Shown here in pieces: positions 9,860-20,619 of a stretch of DNA of 64,000 nucleotides. Under the pieces are notes generated by a model that saw only the letters and a list, made by a program, of their open reading frames with translations, ran no database searches and had not been told where the DNA came from. The stretch is from Paragorgia papillata (taxonomy: Eukaryota > Cnidaria > Anthozoa > Scleralcyonacea > Coralliidae). A program made the translations under genes and the position numbers. Every line of letters starts with the position of its first letter. Positions within the stretch are counted from its first letter, which is position 1. The stretch is from positions 1,476,501 through 1,540,500 of the forward strand of contig JAWNZC010000337.1 of NCBI GenBank assembly GCA_035771165.1, given 5' to 3'.

Positions 9860-11990
9860 ATATGAGTTTGTTACCGATGACGTCACAGTTACGAAATCGA
9901 ACGGATGTTTTGGCGACCATTTACGAATCGGGCACATGTGCTTTTTTAATGATCAGCGCTGCGATTTCCTTCAAGATTCAAACTAAACTAATCCTTTATT
10001 ATCAAGAAATTAAAACGAAAGGTCTTCGTTTCGAATACTAGTTTATTATTGATTTGTACGATAACATATTGAAACACCTTATGCAACTTTTATTACGACT
10101 GTTTGACGACAGTTGAATCGTATGTCTTCATACATGCAGTAATTTCGCTAATAGTATTTGATTTCGACAAAGATGGTAGTCCTTAATTTGTATCTCTGTT
10201 TAGAGCCCGAAGAGCAGGATATACCTCGTGCAGTTTAGCTGTTGCCAGATGCGTTTGCATAGTCGCTAACAAAAACATAGAACAAAGAGTTTGGTTGCGT
10301 TTCCAGACACTTCAATTCTAGTGCCTGCTACTGATGTATGTAGTGCTAAGTGCTTATCACAAAGCTTTATTTAGTCCCAAGTTTCTAAAATACGTCAGTG
10401 GACACATGCACACATTGTGGGCCTATTTTTTGTTTGGGTTAGGTAGAAGACGCTCTAACATGCATGTACGGTTTAACTCGTTTTTTTTTTGAATAAATAC
10501 TGTAAAGAACCTGGGCCTGCTATCTGAGTTCCAGTAGCCGAATACAGAGCATCTGACTGGCATTCGGATGATTGCGTGCTCGAGTCCGCGGTCTAGAGTT
10601 AAGAGCTGACTATCAGCTTGTTCAGCAAGAACTAACAAAACATAAAAAAATAGTTTTCCACAAAGAGCTAATTTTACTTCTGAACAATCGTGGGCGCCGC
10701 CAGCTTAAATGAAAAAATTCAACGTAATTCAACCGATTAGACGCAGTCTGCCAGTCTTTTCCTTTTTGTTTGTTTTTTTAAATAAGTGGAAAACTGAAAT
10801 CAGAATTAATTTAAAGAAAAGACCAAAAAAGCAATCTCTAGCAGTCATGCGCGGCCCACTCCGGTTGCAACCATTTGACGTCATCATATCGAAGATGGCG
10901 GTGCTCAAGAGATTCTAGAGGTCAAATTAGATGATACTCTCACTTATTTTTTCGGAAAATTGTTATTTTTTATTTTTGTAAAGCATTTTCAAAATAGACG
11001 ACATTCTTGGTGCTTTGATGTCTGCAGATCTCTTTAAAAACTGGATGCATAGTGTACATTGATATTTCGGCGTAGACGACATTAACACATCAACGTCGTT
11101 CTTGTTTTAAGTTCCTATTAATAGCGTTAAAGGGGCACTATTGTGTTGCGCGCATATCTGGAAATCTTTAAAAAGTTTGATTTCGGTAAACCTTTTCAAA
11201 TTTGCAATTTTAGTGTCATGGTGGAGGTTATACAAATGCAGATGAGGAGCAACCCCTTGCCAAAAGTAAAAATTTTGCAGAACTTTAAAGAAATCTTGTT
11301 CGGAATATGTTTGTGTGATGCGAATGAATTGAATTCCATAATTGAGTAAGGCTAAATACGAACGTTGGGAGTTGCGAGTACAACATACCACCGTGTGACT
11401 TGGGCTGTTGCTATACAATTGTTGCAATTTTCAACGTTCTATTCGGCCACGAAATTCGATTCTTAACACCTGTATAAAAGGGACATTTACAGTAAGCTGG
11501 ATCCTTTGCTAACAATTCTACAACGTTTCTGTACTCAAAAAGTTCTGCACTTCTGTACAAAAAAGTTTAGCATAAATGTTTTCTAGCTTAGAGTTCCAGA
11601 CATGCGCACGTCATGACAGTGATCGTTTAATATAAGGTTTTGACCAAAATACTTTGGTGGAAACGTATTACATGTAAACTGAACGCAACACATTTCTATA
11701 GAGAAAGTTGCAAAATACCCTTGTGTAATATTAACCTAGTATATTTTATAATATATATTTTAATATATCTATATATATATTTAGTATTATTAAGAAATGA
11801 GCAATTTTATTGCCAATTTAATAAATAGTTAATTGACGTAAAATTAAATATTTAATCTAAAATTTACGTTCTACATAATTGTTGTAAAATGTTATGTCTA
11901 GAAATCATGGCGTTTTTGTATGGTAAAAAATCAACGTAGATTTATTTTACCATTACTTCTTGGCGGAACTTCAACAAAAGAATCTCATTA
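9860..11990. other. Long gene-free stretch
   Basis: No convincing exon on either strand. It holds a TGACGTCA/GAAGATGGCGG module at 10876-10903. Near 10525-10585 is a tRNA-like text (A-box-like TAGCCGAATACAGAGC, B-box-like GTGCTCGAGTCC), possibly a SINE head. Near 11750 is a TA-rich stretch. Open frames here overlap on both strands and look random. Confidence 0.5.
10876..10903 (+). promoter_or_regulatory. CRE plus YY1-like motif
   Basis: A perfect TGACGTCA at 10876-10883 is followed 7 bp later by GAAGATGGCGGTG (10891-10903). This combination is typical of CpG-containing animal promoters, but no exon follows within view. Confidence 0.25.
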
Positions 11991-11997
11991 GCAGCTA

Positions 11998-12222
11998 TTG
12001 TATTCCTCCCATTGGAAATTAAAACTATTGGTTCATACAATAACTTCAAACAGAAATTGTTTACTCATTTATTTCATTGTAAATTATATCTATTTAGACC
12101 TTTACATATAAATTCTACTACATGTATTCATTTAGCATACAGCGCCCTCATTGATAGCAGCGACTATATGTATGCTGAAGAGGTTACGCGCTGTTAAAAT
12201 ATTATTAAATTGAATTGAATTG
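11998..12222 (+). pseudogene. C-terminal fragment of a non-LTR retrotransposon ORF2
   Basis: The frame reads LPLEIKTIGSYNNFKQKLFT. This fits the LP-x-(8-12)-FK-x-L segment that closes ORF2 in CR1/L2-like retrotransposons, with the usual preceding WNS already lost. The frame stops at 12195-12197 and is followed by a short ATTGAATTGAATTG tail, typical of these elements. No reverse-transcriptase catalytic motif remains. Confidence 0.5.
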
Positions 12223-12273
12223 AGTATGTTTTCCTCCAACCTGGCCACTGTTTCTTTGTCTTCTAAATCTCAA

Positions 12274-12345
12274 TAGCCTGCGAACCCAGACCTATTTTTC
12301 GCTCGAGGCAAGAGGGTAGAAAAATAGGTCTGGGTTCGCAGGCTA
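12274..12345. mobile_element. Mutator-like miniature element with perfect 9-bp TSD
   Basis: The 72-bp element starts TAGCCTGCGAACCCAGACC and ends with its inverted copy. It is flanked on both sides by AAATCTCAA (12265-12273 and 12346-12354). A 9-bp duplication is the signature of Mutator (MULE) transposases. Confidence 0.88.
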
Positions 12346-12881
12346 AAATCTCAAGTGATCGACTGCAAACCACCGATATCTTAGTTTTAATTTTAGAATA
12401 TCTGCTTATTATATGACTATGTCTATGTACACCGGGCTCCGAGGGATCTAAACCGACAAAGTAGGAGATTTAAGGGGTTTTTTAACTGAGAAAAATGAAA
12501 TAATATTGCAGCGTGTATTATACAAATATTAAATAGTTATCAAGTGCGAAGGTAAAAATCTTTTCGTGAGGTAAACATTGGAATATTTATGCATGAATGA
12601 AAATTAACAGTATTTGTTTTTCATCAAACACCAAAATAGATATTCATGTTTTTAAAATATAAAAAGGTTAGAATTTGTAAGGTTTATAATTTAGAACGAT
12701 TGGATTTTACACGGCCCTCATGGAAGTTTTATCAATGCAGATCAAGCCGGCGTGCAATGGAACAAAACGTATAGCACAAAAATGCACGGTGAATGGAACA
12801 AAATCCAATGAATGACGTGGCAGTGCAACGGCTAGACTTTCTCCAATTCTTTCGATAAAGACCAGATTGGGTAAAAACCAT

Positions 12882-12970
12882 GGTAAAGACTTACCTAATA
12901 TGAACGAGTTTTCTGATTGGCTATAAGTAACCATGCAACAACATTTCGTTCCCATGCTCTTACTGATTAG
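12882..12970. repeat. Interspersed repeat, empty-site copy
   Basis: The sister of 9573-9792. It reads straight through GGCTATAAGTA where the other copy holds the 9615-9740 MITE. Confidence 0.65.
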
Positions 12971-13137
12971 CAGGGGCGTCGTGGCCGGGGGGTGGACCCC
13001 CTAATGTTGGAAAGTGTCGGAAATATAGAAACGTGGTTTTGTCGGAATTTTGGACATGGTAAACAAAAGACGCAAAAGAAAACAATGATGCGGACGTTTT
13101 ACTTATGCTTGTTCTTTTTATTGAATATTTTGCAGTT

Positions 13138-13483
13138 AAAGGTGCTGTCCAGTCCGTTCTGCGCATGTACGAAACTAATGTTTACTTCTTCGTTTATAAA
13201 AATATTTACTGATACCTTATTGAAGATTGTAAGCTTTTCTTGCTTCCTCTTCATTACTTGTACCCAAAACAAAACATTTTCAGAAGAGATAGAAGAAATC
13301 CGAAGAGATATCCTCACCGAATCGCTTAGAGATATCCTCACCGAATCGCTTGGTTTTGTGCCATGTCGCTTCTAACGGTTTACATTGAGAGGAGTACTTC
13401 ATGTAATTATCTACGAATGTCATGTTTGAGGGTCCCGATAAAAAAGATGCGGATCATGCGCAGAACGGACTGGACAGCACCTT
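13138..13483. mobile_element. Foldback MITE with internal 24-bp duplication
   Basis: The ends AAAGGTGCTGTCCAGTCCGT and ACGGACTGGACAGCACCTT are inverted repeats of about 30 bp. At 13304-13351 the unit AGAGATATCCTCACCGAATC (24 bp in all) is present twice in tandem. Open frames through it are accidental. Confidence 0.75.
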
Positions 13484-13744
13484 GTGCAACTTGCAGTGCC
13501 TATAGAAGCGCTTTATATTCTGCAGGCGAGTTCTCAGTTAGTTTCTTAGTTTGTTCGTGCAGAGTCAATAGGCACGTACAGCACCACTCTGTAGGACAAG
13601 GTCTGATATCGTAGGCGAAAACTCGCCCGCTAATTTTTTTTGGCTTGTGAGTTGTGAATTTTCATGCATGTATCCTTCGAAAATAAACAATGTTTTATGT
13701 AACCGCCAAAATGGATATTTTAAAGCCACAGAAACGATAAAATA

Positions 13745-13900
13745 TATATAATTTAATTTAATTTATTAACTTCGCCACAACAAAAAATTACAAAATATAA
13801 AGAGGAAATCGTGGCAGGGTATCCACAACAGCAAAACGCCAATTACTGTGGACCCGAGTAATCAAAGAATAATTAAAAACAACAAATAATAGGAGCATGC
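13745..13900 (-). mobile_element. 3' UTR fragment of a non-LTR retrotransposon
   Basis: On the + strand it reads ATTAACTTCGCCA, then GTGGCAGGG, CCACAACAGC and CCAATTACTGTGG. The same words occur in the same order at 28815-28930, next to a recognisable ORF2 end. An AT-rich TTTAATTTAATTTA tail lies on the left, as expected for a minus-strand copy. Confidence 0.6.
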
Positions 13901-13999
13901 AAACTACGAGCTATGTTACAGTGTAAACACGCCGTTTTGCATGTCGAGAGTTTTCAGGATCGTAACAATTAGATAATGCAGTAGCATAATATTTCCATA

Positions 14000-14574
14000 C
14001 ATAGGCGGTGGAAGATAGGTTTAGTAGGGGGGCTGAACTTCGAGCGCCAAAGGTACGAGAAACCTGTAGGGGGGTCCGGGGGCATGCCTCCCGGGAAAAT
14101 TTTGAAATCTAGAGTTTCTGAAATGGCATTTCCTGCGTTTTGGGGGAAGATTTTACAGAATCCTAAACGTTATAAAACCTTTACCGCCCACAACAATTTT
14201 TTTCATTATTCTTAATTTTTTTCGGCCTTACTTAATCCTTGGCATTCACTGATCTCTATATCGCTTTCTTAATTCTTGGCTCATTCATAATACTTCTGGT
14301 CAGCAGTCATCAAATGCTAATACGTGGAGTATTTCATGAAATGAGTTTGGAGCTATCACACGGCACGATCACACGATTTTTCTTACGATTTTCACCAGGA
14401 TTGTCACCCTGCAGTGATATGGAATTTTCAAAATGCTGTATATCGAAGATGTATAAATATTCAACGTATAATCACCCTTACCTTCGGCGCAAAGGTAGGG
14501 GGCTCAGCCCCCCTTTTTTCCACTTTTACAAAGTGGGCTTTAGCCCCCCAGCCCCCCCTGTTCCGCCGCCTATG
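14000..14574. mobile_element. hAT-type MITE with 8-bp TSD
   Basis: The ends CATAGGCGGTGGAA and TTCCGCCGCCTATG are inverted. Identical 8-bp flanks TTTCCATA lie at 13992-13999 and 14575-14582. Just inside both ends are G-rich/C-rich arms. The middle shares GGGGGCATGC and GGAAA/TTTTTGAAAT text with 30290-30350, a second damaged copy. No transposase remains. Confidence 0.85.
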
Positions 14575-15299
14575 TTTCCATAAATTAGCTTTAAAGGAAG
14601 TTAGGAAGGTAGGGAAATTGATTTTTTGCGAAGGTTACTGGGTAAGATGATCCAAATTCTGGTAACTCTAATAATAAACGATATGTTAAACCATAAATGA
14701 ATATAGTCGTGGCAGCCAGTCTAGTTGTTTGAGTAGTTTTCAATCTATTCAATGCCTTTCCAAAATGCAAATATTTTTAGATGCTCTAGCAATGTTCTGT
14801 GTAAAAAACATTGGAAAGAAATGGAAAGAAAGAACTTGCAAAATATAAACTTTAGTTAATTTTTTGTTAAAGTTTTAACACTTGCTTCAGTAGCCTGGTG
14901 GTCCTGATGGAGTTCAGATCGTGGATGCGACGTGGAATTTTATTATTCTCAACATTTAAATTTTCACGAAATATTATCCTTAAATTTTCCTTTGTTCCTT
15001 GTTACCTTTTTCTTTTAAAAAATAGAGCTAAACAGTTTTTTTCTTCAGATATTCTATTAGAATTAAAACTATATTTTGATTGTTCCGACAGGAGTGGCTA
15101 TTTCCAGCCCCCCACTGAAAAGGAGCACATGTACACGGGGGGTTGCATTAACGTTTTTTAATTAGGGGTTATTACGTTTATGCATTTCAAGTTATATTGT
15201 GTATTGTGCGCTTGGGCTAGCTGTGCCTGTATTGACCTTCATTTTGTCCAATTTGTTGTTGTATTTATAAATTGTCGTTGTCAACATGTTCTTGTGCAA

Positions 15300-15416
15300 A
15301 AGAAGTGTTCGCCTGAGTCAAGCACCAGAGTGATGAGTGCCAAGAGTGTTTCTCAAGTGATGCCCTCTCAACACACGTCAGTAACACAGGTGACTGAAGC
15401 GGATGCCGAAGGGTGA
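15300..15416 (+). CDS. Possible terminal exon of an unrecognised gene
   Basis: A Ser/Val/Thr-rich frame (KCSPESSTRVMSAKSV onward) ends at TGA 15414-15416. An AATAAA follows at 15566-15571. No matching upstream exon or strong acceptor could be found (candidate AAAAG at 15303). It might instead be spliced at CACAG|GTGACT (15389/15390) to the gene that starts nearby. I regard it as a weak candidate. Confidence 0.2.
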   Translation, partial: KKCSPESSTRVMSAKSVSQVMPSQHTSVTQVTEADAEG

Positions 15417-15565
15417 AGTACAGCTGTATTATTTTCTTTCACTGGGTACATTAAAGTTAATACATTCAATCGATCCAATCAAGATAAAACCTTCAGAAAA
15501 TGTTTGTCATTCTCTTCAATCCGTTGCCTTGGACGAACTTCGTATCAAAGAGTTACGGAATTATG

Positions 15566-15571
15566 AATAAA
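15566..15571 (+). terminator. Candidate polyadenylation signal AATAAA
   Basis: A canonical hexamer 150 bp after the stop of the 15300-15416 frame and 77 bp before the next gene's ATG. It could separate two same-strand genes. Confidence 0.25.
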
Positions 15572-15647
15572 ATCAGTTTGTTCCACAATTAAGTTTGATT
15601 ATCTTCGCTTTGGAAAACATGAATAACATCTTTTGTCTTTGATTTCA

Positions 15648-16131
15648 ATGGCCGAGTTCGTGACAATTAGTTTAGAGAATAAGGAATGTGACATATGCCA
15701 TGAAGATAATGGAGAAGAACTAATTTCTTATATTTTAAATGACCGATGCTGGCGGGAGCAAGAAGTCTGGAGTAGAAAATTCAAATCGTCTGATGATCAA
15801 ATACACAGAGCTCATATTTTGTGCTTAGATCGCTGGGACCATATCATGAGGAAAAGTTTTAATCGTTTTAATCTATTACGAAGATCCTGGACTGGTGAAA
15901 AAAGCCGTTCATTGACTAAAGTCAATTCAAGTTCTGTTGAAAATTTAAATGTTTCACGTACCTGGACGGCGATAAAGAGTCATTCTCAAGAAAATTTAAA
16001 TCACTATCAGTCTCCATCTCAATCTCCTAAGCAGAGAAGAACAATTATTTGCTCATCACCGTTGGCAAAAACTGTTTATACAGAGTCAAGAAAGACTGAA
16101 TGTAGTGGACATAAAGACTTAGAGATAAGTT
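15648..16131 (+). CDS. Exon 1 of the unrecognised gene
   Basis: ATGG start with weak upstream context. The donor is AGT|GTAAGTAT (exon end 16131, GT at 16132), leaving phase 1. It holds the Cys/His-rich N-terminus and a Ser/Arg/Lys-rich tail with repeated SVENLN/SQENLN words. Confidence 0.65.
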
Positions 16132-18890
16132 GTAAGTATATATTCTTTTGTTGCAGAGCCTAATGTACCAGCTGTAATTAGGTATGATACGTATATTTAT
16201 ACAGTACTAGCTGTATGTATTTGAAACTGTGACTGAGTGACTGACAGCTGGTTGTCAATGCGACTAGAAATTGAGTGTTATTGCCTTATTGGGAACCAGG
16301 ATCTTATAACTTCAAGATTCTGACCCTGGAGTTTTACCAGAGCTCTGGCATATAGTTACAGTTTAATATAGTTGAAAAGTTGCAGTCTTCTTGGTTAAAT
16401 TAATTGAGAAAGCAGACATCTAATTGATACATTGCCATGTATTATTAGCTGTTGACTAACAAATTAGGCCCAAAATAAGCCCCAAATACACAATGTATAT
16501 ACACTATATGTGACATTTCTGTAGATTGATCCAGAATACATTGCAGTGACATGTAATGAAGATAAGAGTCTGGGTACAGGGATTGAATGATGATGTTGAG
16601 TGATAAAGTAACAGCATTTTCAAATGCAAATGTAACTAGTTGTTACTTTTTTCGATTCTTTGTAACTACTAGTTACATTATTTTATAGCTTCCTTCTTGA
16701 AAAATTTTAACTATAATTAATGGTAAATTGTTACTGATCACAGCACTGCATTTTTCAGGCAGATAAGCCTGAATTAGCTGTAGTTGAGTTGTGTTGCCAC
16801 TTTTTGTACTTTTTAATATGTTTTGATTTTTTATATGATTTATGTTTCCCCCCCCCTAATATTAATTGTTAGAAATAAGCAGGATTCAGTGATAACAGTA
16901 TATGGAATACTGATACTGTAAGACTATCTGGGGTAAATATATTATTAAATACAGTACAAAAAAAAATAACTCCAGCTGTCAGTGTTCCAAGTCCAACTAC
17001 AGAAATTCTGATTTGTAAGAAATGTTAATGATAAAAAAGCAAGAATTAAAAAATAAGTAAGGAGTGGACCAGTTGTTTCTTGCATGTTGCATTCCTGAAC
17101 AAAATATTCTGCCAGGTTCCATTCTTTGATCTGAGTGATCTACTGCAATTTATCAATGATAATCTACTAAGTCAACAATGGCAATGCCTTAATAATCAAT
17201 TCACTACTTTGTGTAGTTCCAGAAAATATCCTTGAATCATGGCCTAACTGCTTAACTAAAGGGGGGAAATGTGAGCCTTGTTTTAAAGGGGAAATTTGTG
17301 ATTTTTTGCATAATTTCTGGATTTTGGACAGTGGTCTGCATATTTGGAAAAAGATGGACCTGACCATAACATCTCAGTACAAATTTTTTTATGGCCATAA
17401 GTTGACCGATCAGAGTTCTGGATATTACATATATACTAAATAGATTCTTTTTTTTTGTTTGCTTACACTGAAAGTGAGAAGATTTAGTGTCAAAGAGCTA
17501 CAAGAAAGAATTTCTTGTTACAACAAGAATATAAAAGGTAACAGGTTTTATTATTACACTGAGTTCAGTTGTTAAATATAAATAATTAAAAGTGCATATC
17601 GATTTGAAACAAATTAAACCAATATATACTGTACAGTTAGTACTGCAATTGCACAATTTACGTGCATGTACTTGTACAATATATACTTAGAATCATATTG
17701 GTTTCAGGACTGCAGTAATGGTTCCATTCTCCATAACTGGAAAGTTAACTTCAGTCATCAACAGATTTCAATAATGCATGACACCAGATCGACCACACAG
17801 AAATAGTTTAAATTGTTGAGGGACTAGCTTGAATGACTTCAGTTTTGCCCCAGAGGAAACATTCAAGATATATATGAGCACCAGAGTTTACTGGGACTAA
17901 ATTATTTAACTGAAGGCTGGTCCTACAGTAGCCTGCGTGCAGACGTTCACGTCTGCACGCAGGCTAGTCCTACAGTAGCACTAATTCTGGATTAAAAATT
18001 AATAAATTAAAATCTAAAAAAACGTTATTGTCTGGCTGTGTTTAACTTCAAGCTTCAGAGAGTAAAAAAAGATTTATTAATTTGTACAATAAATATTTAT
18101 TTCTTTTGATTTTATATCATTAATTCATGAAGAAAATTCAAAATAAATTAATATTTAATCAATATTATTTGTAAATCAGGACTGATATGGCATTGATTAA
18201 TAAAACATCAAAATCAAATGTTGTGTTATAGTTTACAAGCACTGCTGACCCAAGCTGAGCTTTTTCTCAGTTAAAATGATTTGTTTTTGCCTTTTCTATG
18301 AATTCTAAACAAAGTATAATAGGTCAGCAAGTCATATTATAAATTCCATACAGTTCTGATGTAAATATTATATTGCGTACATGGCTCTAAACAAATCATA
18401 ATTTCCTACATGTATATATTTCAAACTCATTAATTCATGATGAAAACACAAAGGAAATCAGTACTCATGTCTGTGGTTTGGATATCGGAGGAAGAAATTA
18501 CATAAATTTAGCAAACTTTTATCTTGATTTTCTCTTAAAATACTGATTTGTTTTAGATGCTATATGCCTATATCAAACACTCGGAGGAGTGTTTCAACAG
18601 GATCCAAGCAATATATATATATATATATATTATAGCACTCTGTGAGAGCACTCTGTGAAATTGTCGTGGGTACCTATTAGCGATAATGCAACACTCACTA
18701 CCCTTGTGGAAGTTTGAGCACTCTGGGCCCATGCGCACTTCACGCTATCTGGATGTATTTCACCGATGCTGTCCCACATGCGGTTGTCACCGACGATCGC
18801 ATGTGTATAAGTAATTGATGAAATTCATTCAGATTGTTCCAAGCTACACTGATGAGCTGTTGTACAGCGAAACACCGTGTCTGTAGATTG

Positions 18891-18973
<83 letters not shown>

Positions 18974-20051
18974 GCACAGTATATCTAATATTTCAAACAT
19001 GAGCAGGAGTGTTTTATCAGATATAAAACATGAGGCGAAGCCGAGTGTTTTAGATCTGATAAAATACGTTCTGCAAGTGTTTTGATTGGCTTTAAAAACG
19101 ATCACCATTTGGTAAATTCGTTGTTAAACTGAAGTTATTTACCAAACATTTTGGTCTATGCACGGACCTGCGGCCTCGGTTTGTACAGTCAAGACTTCGG
19201 ACAGACTTTTCCATACGTACAGTACGGACCTCTAGTTTGGTGATGATGTTTGTCATTTTCACTACCCTAGAATTCTGAAAGTAACGAGGGAGCGCTCTAC
19301 TTTCGTGTGTGTGTGTGGGGGGGGGGGGGGGGGGGGGGGGGGGCGCTACTTTCGGATGGCTGAAATACGTTAGGAAGAAACATCAAAAGTCTCCATTCAT
19401 CAGTAACTATTTATTTACTACATTAGCCCTATTTTCATGTAATCTCGGTCAATCTTATGACGTAGAGGACATAATGTTTTACGACAGCAGCGATGACCTT
19501 GACATGATTGTCGGCGGCGATAGTGGCAACTTATAAAGAGAGAATATGTTGTAAATAACAGAAATGTCGATAATCGAAAAAACGTATATTACTATAGCTT
19601 TAAGTTGATTGTTAAGTTTTTAATACGAACATTACTTTTTTGTTGGATAAACATGTATTTGAAACATACTAAAAAATGCGCCACATTCGAAGGGGCCTCT
19701 ACTTTCTGGGGGGTCGCTACTTTCGGGAACTTTTAGAAGTGTCACAAATTCAACGTTACTTTCGGGGGGGGGCGTTACTTTAGGAATTCTACGGTAACTA
19801 CTCTAGCATCAGTATACTTGAATGGACTCCTTATTGTATATAAATATATACTTCTCTCATTTGATTTGACAGATTCTTCTACTCAACTTATTGATTTGTT
19901 GCAAGAGCGGGACAATCTTAAGCAGGAGATCGAAGTACGGCGTGTCGCGATTGAACAACTTTTGAAATTACAAACAGGAACAATAAGATCGCAATCTATG
20001 GTCAGGAAGACTGGTTCAGACATTCCTCAGAGTAACTCTTTAAGAGTGTAA
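15648..20051 (+). CDS. Unrecognised 220-residue protein, RING-CH-like N-terminus and C-terminal coiled coil
   Basis: Two exons, 15648-16131 and 19873-20051, join in phase 1 (T|AT gives Tyr), for 663 nt with the stop. I chose the ATG at 15648 because an in-frame TAA lies at 15624 and no acceptor lies between. Residues Cys14, Cys17, Cys34, His56, Cys59 and Trp63 give CxxC...C...HxxCLxxW. This recalls the first part of a RING-CH (MARCH-type) finger, but the last zinc pair is absent. Residues 75-160 are basic and Ser-rich. Residues 163-195 (LIDLLQERDNLKQEIEVRR onward) form a leucine-heptad helix. I do not recognise the family, and ligase activity should not be assumed. Its 3.7-kb intron is full of repeats. 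Confidence 0.65.
16132..17925. other. First half of the intron of the 15648 gene
   Basis: AT-rich intron text with no exon candidates. I see no TIR pair or repeat copy before 17929. Confidence 0.5.
17929..17966. mobile_element. 38-bp Mutator-like miniature element, perfect 9-bp TSD
   Basis: Consists of little more than two TIRs (TAGCCTGCGTGCAGACG and its complement). Flanked by GTCCTACAG at 17920-17928 and 17967-17975. Confidence 0.9.
18115..18600. repeat. Interspersed repeat family, copy B
   Basis: Matches copy A (1990-2600) in order: TTCATGAAGAAAATTCAAAA, TTTAATCA, CATTGATTAATA, GAGCTTTTTCT, TCTAAACAAAGT. It matches copy C (60351-60600) in ATCGGAGGAAGA and GATTTTCT. It lies in the intron of the 15648-20051 gene. 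Confidence 0.65.
18610..18630. repeat. Short TA microsatellite
   Basis: About 20 bp of alternating A and T, ending in TATTATAGC. Confidence 0.85.
18892..18972. repeat. TA dinucleotide microsatellite, about 80 bp
   Basis: About 40 uninterrupted TA units. The Tyr-Ile frames on both strands are artefacts. Confidence 0.97.
19008..19075. repeat. Short inverted repeat related to copy A
   Basis: GTGTTTTATCAGATATAAAACA and the inverted TTTTAGATCTGATAAAAT surround GAGGCGAAGCCGAG. The same words occur at 2330-2400 inside copy A. Confidence 0.6.
19269..19790. mobile_element. TIR-bounded element holding a 27-G run
   Basis: The ends AGAATTCTGAAAGTAAC and GTTACTTTAGGAATTCT are inverted. The word GCTACTTTCGG or GTTACTTTCGG recurs at several sites inside. 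The 27-G homopolymer (19317-19343) follows a GT run. The element ends about 80 bp before the second exon of the 15648 gene. Confidence 0.6.
19873..20051 (+). CDS. Exon 2 of the unrecognised gene: coiled-coil C-terminus
   Basis: The acceptor is TTTGATTTGACAG at 19872. The exon starts in phase 1 and stops with TAA at 20049-20051. It encodes a 33-residue amphipathic helix with Leu/Ile heptads, then a Ser/Arg-rich tail ending NSLRV, which resembles a class-I PDZ-binding end only loosely. Confidence 0.65.
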
Positions 20052-20234
20052 TATATTATATTAGTTCAATTTTATATTTTATATTTATTGGTATTGGAGT
20101 GTCTGCTGAACTACAGTTGGGTAACGAAACCGCTAGAGCCCCAACCAACCAAATTATGTTTGATTTTTGCGACAGACGTACAAAATAATAGGCTGTTTAA
20201 TTCGTGTCATTTAAGAAATAGAAAATGGCCGCCC

Positions 20235-20378
20235 GTGTTTATATAGCCTGATGCAAACACGAGAGTGAGTTGCGAGAATTCGAAAGTTTATGTGAATCTG
20301 AGCCACAGGCAGGGGTTTACATAAGTACTTTCGAATTCTCCAAAACTCCGAAGTGTTTGCATCCGGTTATATAAACAC
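20235..20378. mobile_element. Foldback MITE in the 3' flank of the 15648 gene
   Basis: GTGTTTATATAGCCTGATGC on the left is mirrored by GCATCCGGTTATATAAACAC on the right, and an inner pair is CGAGAATTCGAAAG / CTTTCGAATTCTC. A partial extra end (TTTGCATAGCCTGATATAAACAC) lies at 20430-20455. It would be part of the 3' UTR if the 20608 poly(A) signal is used. Confidence 0.7.
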
Positions 20379-20607
20379 AGGGCATCCATTTTCTATTTAT
20401 TTTACGAATGTACCGTGACGTCACAACCGTGTTTGCATAGCCTGATATAAACACAGTAATTGACCAATCACAGCGTGCGTAAGAGGCAACTTATTCTATA
20501 ATTATATATACATGCACTAACACACTACGTACCAAGCTACATACGAGCCAAGTTTGCAATTTAGATATCTGTCTTGTCTAATTTTAAAGAACTTCTTGTT
20601 AGATTGT

Positions 20608-20613
20608 AATAAA
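20608..20613 (+). terminator. Candidate polyadenylation signal AATAAA
   Basis: Canonical hexamer 557 bp after the stop of the 15648-20051 gene, followed by a T-rich stretch. The first good signal on this strand after that stop. Confidence 0.35.
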
Positions 20614-20619
20614 GACTTT

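Noticed and set aside
14895..14945. Possible exon after CTTGCTTCAG
   Set aside because: One frame reads PGGPDGVQIVDATW, but a stop (TAG) follows the acceptor directly in that frame and there is no good donor.
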